NCBI GenBank assembly: GCA_019510435.1
Contig: JAEKKJ010000010.1
Span: forward strand, 310,001 to 374,000
DNA length: 64,000 nucleotides
From: Caulobacterales bacterium
Lineage (GTDB): Bacteria > Pseudomonadota > Alphaproteobacteria > Caulobacterales > Caulobacteraceae
Direction of reading: 5' to 3'
The notes beneath the pieces are model-generated. The model ran no database searches. It saw only the letters and a list, made by a program, of their open reading frames with translations, and was not told the DNA's origin. Numbering within the stretch: the stretch's first letter is position 1; each line of letters begins with the position of its first letter. Position numbers and translations under genes: made by a program. Of the stretch, positions 1-8,028 are shown in pieces.

Positions 1-1
1 C

Positions 2-358
2 GAGCTGGGACGCGAGGGCCTGGCGGCGCTGGTGGAGCGCACCTGCCGGCACGCCGAGGCGCTGGTGGAGGGCCTGGCGGCGCTGCCGGGCGCGGAGAAG
101 GTGGCCCATCCGGCCCTCAACCAGGGCCTGGTGCGGTTCGGCGACGACCTGGCCACCGACCGGGTGATCGCGGCCGTCAATGCGGGGGGCGAGGCGTATT
201 TCGGGGGTGTGACCTGGCGGGGACGCCGCTGCATGCGGGTCAGCGTCTGCAACTGGCGCACCAGTGAGGCGGATGTGGCGCGGGCCATCGCCGCGGCGCG
301 GGCGGTGTTGGCGGAGGCGACGCCGGCGTCGGCTCAGGCCGCCTTGGGCTCGGCGTAG
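2..358 (+). CDS. PLP-dependent decarboxylase/aminotransferase, C-terminal part (5' end outside window)
   Basis: The reading frame is open from the first base of the window, so the start codon and the PLP-binding lysine lie upstream. The visible 118 or so residues match the small C-terminal domain of the group II decarboxylase / aspartate aminotransferase-like superfamily, including the closing segment around MRVSVCNWRTSEADV, which in this family follows a TWRG motif. The substrate cannot be inferred from the tail alone; aromatic-amino-acid or diaminobutyrate decarboxylases are possible. The gene ends at TAG 356-358 and overlaps the tail of the convergent hypothetical gene by 25 bp. The family call is fairly safe, the specific function is not. 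Confidence 0.7.
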   Translation, partial: ELGREGLAALVERTCRHAEALVEGLAALPGAEKVAHPALNQGLVRFGDDLATDRVIAAVNAGGEAYFGGVTWRGRRCMRVSVCNWRTSEADVARAIAAARAVLAEATPASAQAALGSA

Positions 359-693
359 AGGTCGCGGATGGCCTTGAGGCCCACGAACAGGGCCTCGACC
401 TCCTCGCCGGTCGGCTCGCTGGTGAGCAGCAGGCGCCAGGCGCTCAGGTGCACGGCCAGGGCCTCGCGGTCGAAGCGGCCGGTCTCGAGCAGCTGGTCCA
501 GCAGCTGGTAGAGGCTGCCGGTGACGCGGCCGATCGCCCCGCCCAGCTCGGCGTGGCCGGCGACCATGGCGCGCAGCAGGGTCAGGCCCGCCACGTCGAA
601 GGTCTTGCCCAGGGTGGCGAACTGGTCCTCGACCGAGGCCAGCATCTGCTGCGCCGGCGATGGCGGGCGGGACGCGGGGGCGTCGTCGGTCAT
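334..693 (-). CDS. hypothetical helical protein
   Basis: This 119-residue product is not recognised. It is predicted to be mostly helical, has no signal peptide or membrane segment, and starts with an Ala/Pro-rich tail (TDDAPASRPPSP). It contains a hydrophobic core segment (LTLLRAMVAGHAELGGAIG) followed by a Leu-rich helix. It is convergent with the decarboxylase, overlapping it by 25 bp, and divergent from the MarR-GNAT gene across a 165-bp gap. Codon usage matches the neighbours (strong G/C third positions), which supports a real gene. No function is proposed. Confidence 0.6.
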   Translation of the reverse strand: MTDDAPASRPPSPAQQMLASVEDQFATLGKTFDVAGLTLLRAMVAGHAELGGAIGRVTGSLYQLLDQLLETGRFDREALAVHLSAWRLLLTSEPTGEEVEALFVGLKAIRDLYAEPKAA

Positions 694-818
694 CCGACGG
701 CGAGCTCCATGTGACGCCGACCTCTGTCGGGCAGGCGACGCGACTATCGCCCAGTCCGCTTAACGGGAACCTACCTGCCGTGCGCTTTTCGGTTGCGACG
801 CCTGGTTGTGGCCGCCAT

Positions 819-840
819 ATACTTGACTCCGTCAACTAAC
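819..840. promoter_or_regulatory. palindromic operator/promoter of the MarR-GNAT gene
   Basis: TTGACTCCGTCAA at 823-835 is a perfect dyad (TTGAC, 3-bp centre, GTCAA) ending 23 bp before the ATG. The left half is also a plausible -35 hexamer (TTGACT). MarR-family regulators commonly bind such short dyads in their own promoters, so autorepression is likely by inference. The dyad contains GACTC, a GANTC site for the CcrM methylase used by Caulobacterales. Confidence 0.55.
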
Positions 841-858
841 TAGGGCCGACTGGCCTCC

Positions 859-1803
859 ATGGTCGAACCTGTGGACACCGTCGCCGCCGTCCGGCGCTTC
901 AACCGCTTCTACACCCGCGCCATCGGGGTGCTGGACGGCGCCTACCTAGGCGGGCCCTACACCCTGGCCGAGAACCGGGTGCTGTACGAGATCGCCCACG
1001 GCGAGGGCGTCAGCGCGAGCCATATCGCCGCAGCCCTGGATCTGGACCCCGGCTACCTCAGCCGCATGCTGGGGCGGCTGGAGCGCGACGGCCTGGTGGC
1101 GCGGCGGCGGTCGGACAGCGATGCGCGCAGCAGCGTGCTGACCCTGACGCCGCAGGGGCAGAGCTACTTCGACGGGATGAACGCCCGCACCGTGGCCCAG
1201 GTGGAGGCGCTGATCGGGCGGCTGTCGCCGCCGGAGCGGTCTCGGCTGGCGGGCGCGCTGGACACCGCCCACGGCCTGCTGAACGGCGCGCCGGCGCCGC
1301 TGGAGGTGGTCCTGCGACCCCACCAGCCCGGCGACATGGGCTGGGTGACCGAGCAGCACGCCCGGGTCTATGGCGAAGAGTACGGTTGGGGCGCGGGGAT
1401 CGAGGCCTTGACCGCCCGGATCTGCGCCGACTTCCTGGAAAAGTTCGATCCGGCGCGGGAGCGCTGCTGGATCGCGGAGCGCGACGGGGTGCGGCTGGGC
1501 TCGGTGTTCCTGGTCAGGGAGAGCGACGAGGTCGCGCGCCTGCGCCTCCTCCTGCTGACGCCGGAGGCGCGGGGGCTGGGCCTGGGCCGCAAGCTGGTGG
1601 AGGCCTGCGTCGCCTTCGCCCGCGAGGCCGGCTACCAGGAGATCGTGCTCTGGACCCATGCGGTGCTGATCGCCGCGCGCAAGATCTACGCGGCTACCGG
1701 CTTCACCGTCGTGGAGACCTGGACCCACGACGAGTTCGGCAAGCCCGAGGTCAGCGAGACGTGGCGGCTGCGGCTTTCGCCGGACGCCGGATCCCCTTCC
1801 TGA
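859..1803 (+). CDS. MarR-type regulator fused to a GNAT acetyltransferase
   Basis: The 314-residue protein has an N-terminal winged helix of the MarR family (about residues 10-140; recognition region around SASHIAAALDLDPGYLSRML and the basic wing RRRSDSDARSSVL) followed by a GNAT domain (about 150-310) with the acetyl-CoA loop RGLGLGRKL near residue 240 and the C-terminal segment ARKIYAATGFTVVE. This is the known MarR/GNAT fusion architecture; the acetylated substrate is unknown. The ATG at 859 follows directly on a dyad operator, suggesting autoregulation. The 3' end overlaps the convergent secreted-protein gene by 53 bp. Confidence 0.88.
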   Translation: MVEPVDTVAAVRRFNRFYTRAIGVLDGAYLGGPYTLAENRVLYEIAHGEGVSASHIAAALDLDPGYLSRMLGRLERDGLVARRRSDSDARSSVLTLTPQGQSYFDGMNARTVAQVEALIGRLSPPERSRLAGALDTAHGLLNGAPAPLEVVLRPHQPGDMGWVTEQHARVYGEEYGWGAGIEALTARICADFLEKFDPARERCWIAERDGVRLGSVFLVRESDEVARLRLLLLTPEARGLGLGRKLVEACVAFAREAGYQEIVLWTHAVLIAARKIYAATGFTVVETWTHDEFGKPEVSETWRLRLSPDAGSPS

Positions 1804-2335
1804 GCGTGCCGCTGGCGATGGGCCGGAAGTCGGATCCGCCGGCCGCCGCCATCGAGAAGGCGACCGACAACGTCTTCGGATCGACCAGTTCGTAGGCCAG
1901 ACGGAAAGCGGGCCCGGCGCCGGGCGCGGTGGTGAAGACCACCGACTTGTCCGGCGTCACGGCGGCCGAGGCATAGTGGATCACATGCTGCCCGTCGGTG
2001 TAGTCCGCCCGCAGCCGCCCGCCCTCGGCATAGATCAGCATCACCTGGTCCAGCCCGCCCGAGACCTCCCCGGCCTTGTCCAGCAGGTCAGTGTGGTCGC
2101 GCCGCAGCAGGGCTGCGCCGCCGGCCTCGACGCTGAAGGCCGAGCGGCCGCGCGAGGCCTGGCCCGTCTCGGCCACCTTGCCGTCGTCCGACCACCACCG
2201 CCCCACGAGGAAGCTCACCGGCGCCAGGTCGGGCTTCAGGGCCGGCGCCGGCCGCCGCGCGGCGCTGGCCGGCGGGGCGAAGACCGTCAGGACGGCGAAG
2301 AGGGCGAGGACGGCGATCCCGTGGCGCATGGGCAA
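1751..2335 (-). CDS. secreted hypothetical protein
   Basis: The 194-residue product begins with a clear Sec signal peptide (MPMRHGIAVLALFAVLTVFAPPASA, cut after ASA) and is therefore probably periplasmic. The mature part starts with a segment of the type LAPVSFLVGRWWSDDGKVAETG, which resembles lipocalin-like or DUF1579/DUF6265-like beta-barrel proteins that begin with an F-L-x-G-x-W motif. No catalytic residues can be named. It stands alone, upstream of the leu operon end, and overlaps the convergent MarR-GNAT gene by 53 bp. Confidence 0.7.
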   Translation of the reverse strand: MPMRHGIAVLALFAVLTVFAPPASAARRPAPALKPDLAPVSFLVGRWWSDDGKVAETGQASRGRSAFSVEAGGAALLRRDHTDLLDKAGEVSGGLDQVMLIYAEGGRLRADYTDGQHVIHYASAAVTPDKSVVFTTAPGAGPAFRLAYELVDPKTLSVAFSMAAAGGSDFRPIASGTLRKGIRRPAKAAAATSR

Positions 2336-2394
2336 GTCTCCCAGAACAATAGGAGAACATTTGCGCTCACAGCCAAGCCTGTCAAGGCGAAGCT

Positions 2395-3368
2395 CTACAG
2401 CGCCGCAAGCACCGCGTCGCCCATCTGGGCCGTGGTCAGCGACCCGCCCAGGTCGCGGGTGCGGGCGCCGGTCTCCAGGGCCCGCTCGACGGCCGCATAG
2501 AGGCGGTCGGCGTCCGCGGCGCGGTCCAGCGACCAGCGCAGGGCCATCTCGAACGACAGGATCGCCGCCAGCGGATTGGCCAGGCCCTGGCCGGCGATGT
2601 CCGGCGCCGAGCCGTGGATCGGCTCGTAGAGGCCGGGCGTCCCCGCCAGCCCCAGGGCGGCCGACGGCAGAACTGCTTGGGCGCCTTGACGATCTGCATG
2701 GCGGCGTTGTCGGCCAGGATGTGCTCCAGCTGCACGTCGGCGTAGTCGCGGCGGTGCAGGTCGGTGACCACCTCGCGCCACAGCAGGCCCGAATCCATCA
2801 CATTGGACTTCTCGGCCGAATGCACCTTGTTGCGCCGTCCGCGCGCCAGTTCGAAGGCCACCCGCGCCACCCGCTCGATCTCGGCGGTGGTGTAGACCTG
2901 GGTGTCCACGGCCCGCTTGCCGCCGCCGGGCAGGTCCTCGATGAACCGCGGGCTGCCGAAATAGATGCCGCCGGTCAGCTCGCGGACGATCATCATGTCC
3001 AGGCCCTCGACCACCTCGCGCTTCAGGGTCGAGGCGTTGGCCAGGGGGCCGAAGCAGAGGGCAGGACGCAGATTGGCGAAGACGCCCATGCCGGCCCGCA
3101 GGGCCAGGAGCCCCGCCTCGGGCCGCTTGTCGCGCGGGACACCCGCCCACTTCGGCCCGCCGACCGCCCCCATCAGCACGGCGCGCGCGGCCTTGGCCGC
3201 GGCCAGGGTCTCGTCGGCCAGCGGCGTGCCCAGCTGGTCGTAGCTGATCCCGCCGAAGGGGCGCTCGTCGAGGGTGAGGTCCGGCGTCAGCGCCGCCGCC
3301 ACGCGGCGCACCTGGGCCACCACTTCCGGCCCGATCCCGTCGCCGGGCAGGAGCAGCAGGTCGGTCAT
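2395..3368 (-). pseudogene. leuB: 3-isopropylmalate dehydrogenase, broken by an internal deletion and frameshift
   Basis: The frame starting at ATG 3368 reads as a good LeuB ([12 protein letters not shown], the Arg-containing [44 protein letters not shown]) up to about 2674. It then continues in another frame with [24 protein letters not shown] and a normal C-terminus ending at 2395. Between KAPKQF and LPSAALG the family carries a block of about 26 residues (type TDNLFGDILSD), which is missing. Its Asp residues bind the divalent metal. The 974-bp length fits loss of about 79 bp from a gene of about 350 codons. As written, no active enzyme can be made. An assembly error is an alternative. Confidence 0.85.
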
Positions 3369-3404
3369 GGCAGGGTCCTTCGGGAGCTGGAGCGGCGCCG
3401 AGGC

Positions 3405-3707
3405 CTAGAGCGGCGTCTCGGCGGCGACCTCGTAGCGGCTCAGCCGTCGGTCCGAAACCCCGAACTGCGGCCAGGCCGCACGCCAGGCGGCCATGTGCGG
3501 CGTCTGGAAGTGGGCGTCGATCGCCGCCTGGTCGCGCCAGGCCTCGAAGATCCGCACCAGACCCGACTCGGCCACGTCGACGGCGTAGGAATAGGTCAGG
3601 CACCCATCCTCGGCCCGGCTGGCGTCCAGCATGGCCTGCATGTGCGGGCGGAACCGCTCGAGGTTCTCCGGCGGCACGCGCACGGTGCCAGCGATCAGGA
3701 TGCTCAC
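3405..3707 (-). CDS. antibiotic biosynthesis monooxygenase (ABM) domain protein
   Basis: The 100-residue protein is a single ABM/quinol monooxygenase-like ferredoxin-fold domain. It shows [15 protein letters not shown] at the start, [13 protein letters not shown] and the segment [19 protein letters not shown] with the conserved W and H residues typical of YgiN-like proteins. Such proteins are small cofactor-free oxygenases or dimeric stress proteins; the substrate is unknown. Its ATG overlaps the leuD stop (ATGA), and it lies 36 bp upstream of leuB, so it is translated as part of the leu operon although it has no known role in leucine synthesis. Confidence 0.8.
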   Translation of the reverse strand: MSILIAGTVRVPPENLERFRPHMQAMLDASRAEDGCLTYSYAVDVAESGLVRIFEAWRDQAAIDAHFQTPHMAAWRAAWPQFGVSDRRLSRYEVAAETPL

Positions 3708-4315
3708 GCGCCCTCCAGCCAGGGCTGGCTGAGGGCGCGCTTCATCTCGTAGGTGTCGATGGAGGCGGCCACCTGCAGGGTCTCGCCGATGGCGTCCAGG
3801 CCATTGAGCATCTTGGCCTTGCGCTGGGGGTCGATGTCGAAGGTGAACTGCGTGCCGGACGGCGAGGTCACGGTCTGGGCCTCCAGGTCCACGCTGACCA
3901 CGTGGTTGCCGCCGCGCGCCTCGTCCATCAGCTGCTGCACTTCCTCGGGCTTGAGCACCACCGGCAGCAGGCCGTTCTGGAAGCAGTTGTTGTAGAAGAT
4001 GTCGGCGAAGCTGGTGGAGATCACCGCCTTGATGCCGAAGTCCATCAGCGCCCAGGGCGCGTGCTCACGCGATGAACCGCAGCCGAAGTTGTCGCCAGCC
4101 ACCAGCACCCCGGCCTTCTGGTAGGCCGGCTGGTTCAGCACGAACTCGGGCTTCTCGCGGCCCTCCGGGTCGAAGCGGAAGTCGTAGAACAACCCCTTGG
4201 CCAGCCCCTCGCGCTCCACGGTCTTGAGGAACTGCTTGGGGATGATCTGGTCGGTGTCGATATTGGCCAGCGGCAGCGGCGCCGCGGGCGCGTCCAGGCG
4301 GGTGAACGGTTGCAT
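3704..4315 (-). CDS. leuD: 3-isopropylmalate dehydratase small subunit
   Basis: LeuD pairs with LeuC to isomerise 2-isopropylmalate to 3-isopropylmalate in leucine biosynthesis. The 203-residue length is normal. Visible motifs include [16 protein letters not shown] near residue 17, the swivelling-domain loop [15 protein letters not shown] near residue 76, and [23 protein letters not shown]. Start ATG 4315 overlaps the DUF2442 stop by one base (TGATG) and the stop overlaps the ABM gene, so translation is probably coupled. Unusually it is separated from leuC by three unrelated genes. Confidence 0.97.
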   Translation of the reverse strand: MQPFTRLDAPAAPLPLANIDTDQIIPKQFLKTVEREGLAKGLFYDFRFDPEGREKPEFVLNQPAYQKAGVLVAGDNFGCGSSREHAPWALMDFGIKAVISTSFADIFYNNCFQNGLLPVVLKPEEVQQLMDEARGGNHVVSVDLEAQTVTSPSGTQFTFDIDPQRKAKMLNGLDAIGETLQVAASIDTYEMKRALSQPWLEGA

Positions 4316-4566
4316 CAGGTTCGGGTTCCGCTGCGCAGGAGGCCTTCGACGCTCAGATCCTCATCGATCAAGGGCCAATGGATGCCAAGGCCCGCTGCAG
4401 ACGGCTCCCAGGCTCGCCGCTGTTCCGCAGGCGCCGCCGCGAGCCGCGGGAACCAGGTCAGAGGTGCGGTCACGGTTCGCCCGTCCCTCAGGGTGACCTC
4501 CAGCTGGACATCCGTCACCCGGACATCGGCGACCCGAGCGTCGATCTCAACCGCCGAAATAGCCAC
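4315..4566 (-). CDS. DUF2442 protein (putative partner of DUF4160)
   Basis: The 83-residue product fits DUF2442: a [22 protein letters not shown] core, then [21 protein letters not shown] and the terminal [16 protein letters not shown]. The GTG at 4566 is chosen because GGAGG sits 6 bases upstream; longer versions of the frame run through the DUF4160 gene and read as nonsense. It overlaps the DUF4160 gene by 20 bp and touches the leuD start. DUF4160/DUF2442 pairs are widespread, mobile, and often suspected to be toxin-antitoxin-like, but no biochemical function is established to my knowledge. Confidence 0.85.
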   Translation of the reverse strand: MAISAVEIDARVADVRVTDVQLEVTLRDGRTVTAPLTWFPRLAAAPAEQRRAWEPSAAGLGIHWPLIDEDLSVEGLLRSGTRT

Positions 4567-4783
4567 GCCAAGCCTCCAGGAACGTATCGCGCTGCTCGCG
4601 GACCTTATCAGATAGTTCGGCGATCTCCCGATTGGAGAAGCCGATGTTGCGCGCCAGCAGGCCGTCGGCGAGCCAGAACTTCGCCGTCGATCCGGCCTTG
4701 TCGACGTGCACATGGGCCGGCTCATTCCCCTCGTTCGAGAAGAAGTAGAACCGGTAGCCGTTCCAGCGCAGCAACGTGGGCAA
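4547..4783 (-). CDS. DUF4160 protein
   Basis: The 78-residue protein is a typical DUF4160 member: it opens MPTLLRWNGYRFYFFSNEG, followed by EPAHVHVDKAGSTAKFWL and a C-terminal helical segment ending [14 protein letters not shown]. The start is a TTG at 4781-4783 placed directly after the VOC stop (TAG TTG), with GGAGAG a few bases upstream; the alignment of MPT with family starts supports this rare codon. It is followed by the overlapping DUF2442 gene. Role is unknown; a toxin-antitoxin-like pair is the usual guess. Confidence 0.88.
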   Translation of the reverse strand: MPTLLRWNGYRFYFFSNEGNEPAHVHVDKAGSTAKFWLADGLLARNIGFSNREIAELSDKVREQRDTFLEAWRGYFGG

Positions 4784-5602
4784 CTATGCGCTCTCCAGCG
4801 CGGGCGACGGTTGCAGCATCAGGGTGGGCACGCCGGCCAAGGTCGCTCCAGTGGGGGCTTTGCGGACGGTGAAGACGTGGGTGCCGGGCTTGCGGCCGGG
4901 GCGCACGTCCGAGAGGTCGAAGCCGGCGGCGGCGAGGCGTTCGTGGGCGGCGTGCGGATCGTCCACGCGCCAGGCCAGCCCGCCAAAGCGGTCCGGCGCG
5001 TCGGTCGGCGGCGCATCCAGGCGCGAGGCGACCTCGGCCACGGCGTCGCCGCAGCGGAACCAGAGCTGGCGGACGCCGAAGCGGGGATTGTCGCGGTCGA
5101 GCCGCAGGTCCAGGCCCATGCGGCCGGCCAGGTTCGCCACGGCGCGCTCGGGGTTGGCGGTCTGGATCACGAAGTGGTCGAGGCCGCTGACGATCGGCGG
5201 CTGGCCGTCATCGGACTGAGAGAGGGCCGCGTCGCCGCGTCCGGGCGACAGCACGAAGTCCAGCCCTGCGACCGTCACGCGGGTCACCGGCCCGGCCGGC
5301 TCGGTCTCCAGGCTGCGGCGGGCGAGCAGGCGCGCCGCGGCGGCCACATCGCCCGCCTGCAGGCCGACGATCCACATGCCCTCGCCGGCGGCGTCGAGGC
5401 GGGCGCGGGTGCGCTCGCCGGCATAGCCCTCGCCGGAGGGCGCGACGATCTCCAGCGCCATGTTGGCGAGGTGGAACCAGGCCCGGTCCGCCCCGTCCCG
5501 CGGCTCCAGCACCGGCGCGCAGCCCAGCAGCGCCCGGTAGCCCTCGACGGCCGGTGCGAAGTCGCGGACCGCGACGGCCACATAGTGCAGGGCCTGGATC
5601 AC
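4784..5602 (-). CDS. two-domain VOC (glyoxalase-like) protein
   Basis: The 272-residue protein contains two vicinal-oxygen-chelate modules. The first starts ALHYVAVAVRDFAPAVEGYRALLG, the second around residue 140 with SGLDHFVIQTANPERAVA. His residues in LHYVAV and LDHFVI and the Glu in MALEIVAP are candidate metal ligands. The family (glyoxalase-like, PF13468-type) covers lyases and dioxygenases, so the reaction cannot be assigned. It is 13 bp downstream of leuC and abuts the DUF4160 gene, thus lying inside the leu operon. Confidence 0.85.
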   Translation of the reverse strand: MIQALHYVAVAVRDFAPAVEGYRALLGCAPVLEPRDGADRAWFHLANMALEIVAPSGEGYAGERTRARLDAAGEGMWIVGLQAGDVAAAARLLARRSLETEPAGPVTRVTVAGLDFVLSPGRGDAALSQSDDGQPPIVSGLDHFVIQTANPERAVANLAGRMGLDLRLDRDNPRFGVRQLWFRCGDAVAEVASRLDAPPTDAPDRFGGLAWRVDDPHAAHERLAAAGFDLSDVRPGRKPGTHVFTVRKAPTGATLAGVPTLMLQPSPALESA

Positions 5603-5615
5603 CGCGCGACCGCCA

Positions 5616-7049
5616 TCACAGATAGTCCCGCACGTCGACGATGTGGCCGGCGATGGCGGCGGCGGCGGCCATGGCCGGGCTCATCAGGTGGGTGCGGCCG
5701 CCGCGGCCCTGGCGGCCCTCGAAGTTGCGGTTGGAGGTGGAGGCGCAGCGCTGGCCCGGGGTCAGCTTGTCGGGGTTCATGCCCAGGCACATGGAGCAGC
5801 CCGGCTCGCGCCATTCGAAGCCGGCGGCCTTGAACACCTCGTCCAGGCCCTCGTCCTCGGCCTGCGCCCGCACCAGGCCCGAGCCCGGCACGACCATGGC
5901 GCGGACGCCCTCGGCGACCCGGTGGCCGCCCTCCAGCGCCTTGGCCGCGATCTGGGCTGCGCTGCGCAGGTCCTCGATGCGGCTGTTGGTGCACGAGCCG
6001 ATGAACACCACGTCGATCTTCGCGTCCGTGATCGGCTGGCCCGCGCTGAGGCCCATGTAGTCGAGGGCGCGGACCGCCGAGGCGCGCTTGTCGGGCGTCT
6101 CGAAGCTCTCGGGCGCCGGCACGAGGCCGGTCACGGCCACCACGTCCTCGGGGCTGGTGCCCCAGGTGACGGTGGGGGCGATCTGTGCGGCGTCCAGCAC
6201 GATCTCGCGGTCGAAGACGGCGTCCTCGTCGGTGAAGAAGGTCTTCCAGTAGCTGAGCGCCATCTCCCAGGCGCCGCCCTTGGGCGCGGCCGGCCGGCCC
6301 ATGAGGTAGGCGAAGGTGGTCTCGTCCGGCGCCACGAGGCCGGCGCGGGCGCCCCCCTCGATGGTCAGGTTGCAGAGGGTCATGCGGCCCTCCATCGAGA
6401 GCGCCCGCACAGCCGAGCCGGCGAACTCGATTACCGAGCCGGTGCCGCCGGCGGTGCCGATCTCGCCGATCACCGCCAGGGCGAAGTCCTTCGCTCCCAC
6501 GCCGGGCGCGGGCTCGCCCTCGATGCGGACGCGGAAGTTCTTCGACTTTTTCTGGCGCAGGGTCTGGGTGGCGAGCACGTGCTCGACCTCGGACGTCCCG
6601 ATCCCCTGGGCCAGGGCCCCGAAGGCGCCGTGGGTGGAGGTGTGGCTGTCGCCGCAGACGATGGTCATGCCCGGCTGGGTGCGGCCCTGCTCGGGCCCCA
6701 CCACGTGGACGATGCCGTTGCGCACGTCGCCCATGGGGAAGAACTCGATGCCGTAGTCCTTGACGTTGCGCGCCAGGGTCTGGAGCTGCAGCCGCGCTTC
6801 CTCGTCGGCCACGGCGTCGACGCCCAGGGCCTGGCCCTCGGTGGGTACATTGTGGTCGGCGACGGCGAGCGTGCGGTCAGGGCGCCGCACGGGACGGCGA
6901 TTGGCCCGAAGCCCGGCGAAGGCCTGCGGGGTGGTCACCTCATGGATGAGGTGCAGGTCGATATAGAGGATCGCCTCGCCGTCTTGCGTGTCGACGACGT
7001 GCGCGTCCCAGATCTTGTCGTAGAGGGTCTTGCCGGGCATGGAGCGCAT
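5616..7049 (-). CDS. leuC: 3-isopropylmalate dehydratase large subunit
   Basis: This aconitase-family subunit (477 residues, normal length) carries the 4Fe-4S cluster of isopropylmalate isomerase. Diagnostic segments are [13 protein letters not shown] at the start, [29 protein letters not shown] with [23 protein letters not shown] near residue 350 and [14 protein letters not shown] near 415, supplying the three cluster cysteines. Either ATG 7049 or the in-frame ATG at 7040 (MPGKTLYDK) could be the start; the second fits the family better. It heads the leu operon, with fur upstream on the same strand about 65 bp away. Confidence 0.97.
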   Translation of the reverse strand: MRSMPGKTLYDKIWDAHVVDTQDGEAILYIDLHLIHEVTTPQAFAGLRANRRPVRRPDRTLAVADHNVPTEGQALGVDAVADEEARLQLQTLARNVKDYGIEFFPMGDVRNGIVHVVGPEQGRTQPGMTIVCGDSHTSTHGAFGALAQGIGTSEVEHVLATQTLRQKKSKNFRVRIEGEPAPGVGAKDFALAVIGEIGTAGGTGSVIEFAGSAVRALSMEGRMTLCNLTIEGGARAGLVAPDETTFAYLMGRPAAPKGGAWEMALSYWKTFFTDEDAVFDREIVLDAAQIAPTVTWGTSPEDVVAVTGLVPAPESFETPDKRASAVRALDYMGLSAGQPITDAKIDVVFIGSCTNSRIEDLRSAAQIAAKALEGGHRVAEGVRAMVVPGSGLVRAQAEDEGLDEVFKAAGFEWREPGCSMCLGMNPDKLTPGQRCASTSNRNFEGRQGRGGRTHLMSPAMAAAAAIAGHIVDVRDYL

Positions 7050-7116
7050 GTAGGTTGGCCAGGCCGTGCGCGTCTAGTGCCCCGAAGGGCGCAGGCGGTC
7101 TCAGGCGGCGCTTAAG

Positions 7117-7530
7117 CTACTCCTCCAGCGGAATCCCGTAGAGTTCCAGGCGGTGGTCGACCAGCCGGTAGCCCAGCTTGCGGGCGATGGCTTCCTGCAG
7201 GGCCTCGATCTCCGGGTCGACGAACTCGATCACCTGGCCGCTCTTCATGTCGATCAGGTGGTCGTGGTGGGCCTCGGTGTGCTCCTCGTAGCGGGAGCGG
7301 CCGTCGCGGAAGTCGTGCCGGTCGATGATGCCGGCCTCTTCGAACAGGCGCACCGTGCGGTAGACCGTAGCGATGGAGATGTGCGGGTCCACGGCGTGGG
7401 CGCGGCGGTGCAGCTCCTCCACGTCCGGGTGGTCGCTGGCGGCCGAAAGGACCCGGGCGATGACCCGGCGCTGTTCGGTCATCCGCATGTTCTTCTCGAG
7501 GCACAGCTGCTCGATGCGGTCGGGCACCAT
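7117..7530 (-). CDS. fur: ferric uptake regulator family repressor
   Basis: The protein is a Fur-family metal-sensing repressor. The winged helix covers MRMTEQRRVIARVLSA to SIATVYRTVRLFEEAGII, and the metal-binding region EAHHDHLIDMKSGQVIEF follows. The CxxC of gammaproteobacterial Fur is absent, as is usual in alphaproteobacteria, and the protein is short (about 137 residues). An upstream in-frame ATG at 7542 would add four residues, but the GGAGGA there touches that ATG; ATG 7530 has better spacing. It follows tsaB-rimI on the same strand by 27 bp, a common alphaproteobacterial arrangement. Confidence 0.92.
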   Translation of the reverse strand: MVPDRIEQLCLEKNMRMTEQRRVIARVLSAASDHPDVEELHRRAHAVDPHISIATVYRTVRLFEEAGIIDRHDFRDGRSRYEEHTEAHHDHLIDMKSGQVIEFVDPEIEALQEAIARKLGYRLVDHRLELYGIPLEE

Positions 7531-7557
7531 CACCACTCCCATTCCTCCAGGATAGAG

Positions 7558-8028
7558 CTAGCCGGTGGGCAGCGTAAGGTCGAGACGCATGACGAGGGCG
7601 TCGGCGCGGCCACGCGCGCCCCGGTCATAGTAGGCCTTGCGCAGGCCGGCGTGGGTGAAGCCCAGGCGCTCGTAGAGGCCGATGGCGGCGGCGTTGTCCA
7701 CGTCCACCTCCAGGAACATCTGGTTGGCGTCGACGGCGCGGGCCCGGTGTATGGCGGCGGTCATCAGGGCCGACGCCACGCCCCGCCGGCGCGCCCAGGG
7801 CGGCACCGCCAGGGTCAGCACCTCGGCCTCGCCGCCCAGGGCCCGGCACATGATCATGCCCATGGGGTCCTCGCCGAGCGCCACAAAGGCGTAGCCGCCG
7901 GGCCCGCCCAGCAGCTCCTCGATGGTGGCCTCGGTCCAGGGATTGTCGAAGGCCTGGGCGTGGGCCGAGGCCATGGCCGGCGCGTCGACCGCGGTGGCGG
8001 GCTGGAGCTTCATGCGGATCGAGGTCAT
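7558..8028 (-). CDS. rimI: ribosomal-protein-alanine N-acetyltransferase
   Basis: The 156-residue GNAT protein matches RimI, which acetylates the N-terminal alanine of ribosomal protein S18. It shows FDNPWTEATIEELL near residue 30, the acetyl-CoA loop WARRRGVASALM, FLEVDVDNAAAIGLYERLGF and the C-terminal YYDRGARGRADALVMRLDL. Its ATG overlaps the tsaB stop (ATGA at 8025-8028), so the two are co-translated; tsaB-rimI coupling is a classic arrangement. Confidence 0.93.
   Translation of the reverse strand: MTSIRMKLQPATAVDAPAMASAHAQAFDNPWTEATIEELLGGPGGYAFVALGEDPMGMIMCRALGGEAEVLTLAVPPWARRRGVASALMTAAIHRARAVDANQMFLEVDVDNAAAIGLYERLGFTHAGLRKAYYDRGARGRADALVMRLDLTLPTG

Noticed and set aside
2395..3603. 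A single 402-codon - strand frame over leuB
   Set aside because: Only its last about 90 residues look like LeuB; the first part is out of frame with the real leuB start. It is a by-product of the deletion frameshift.
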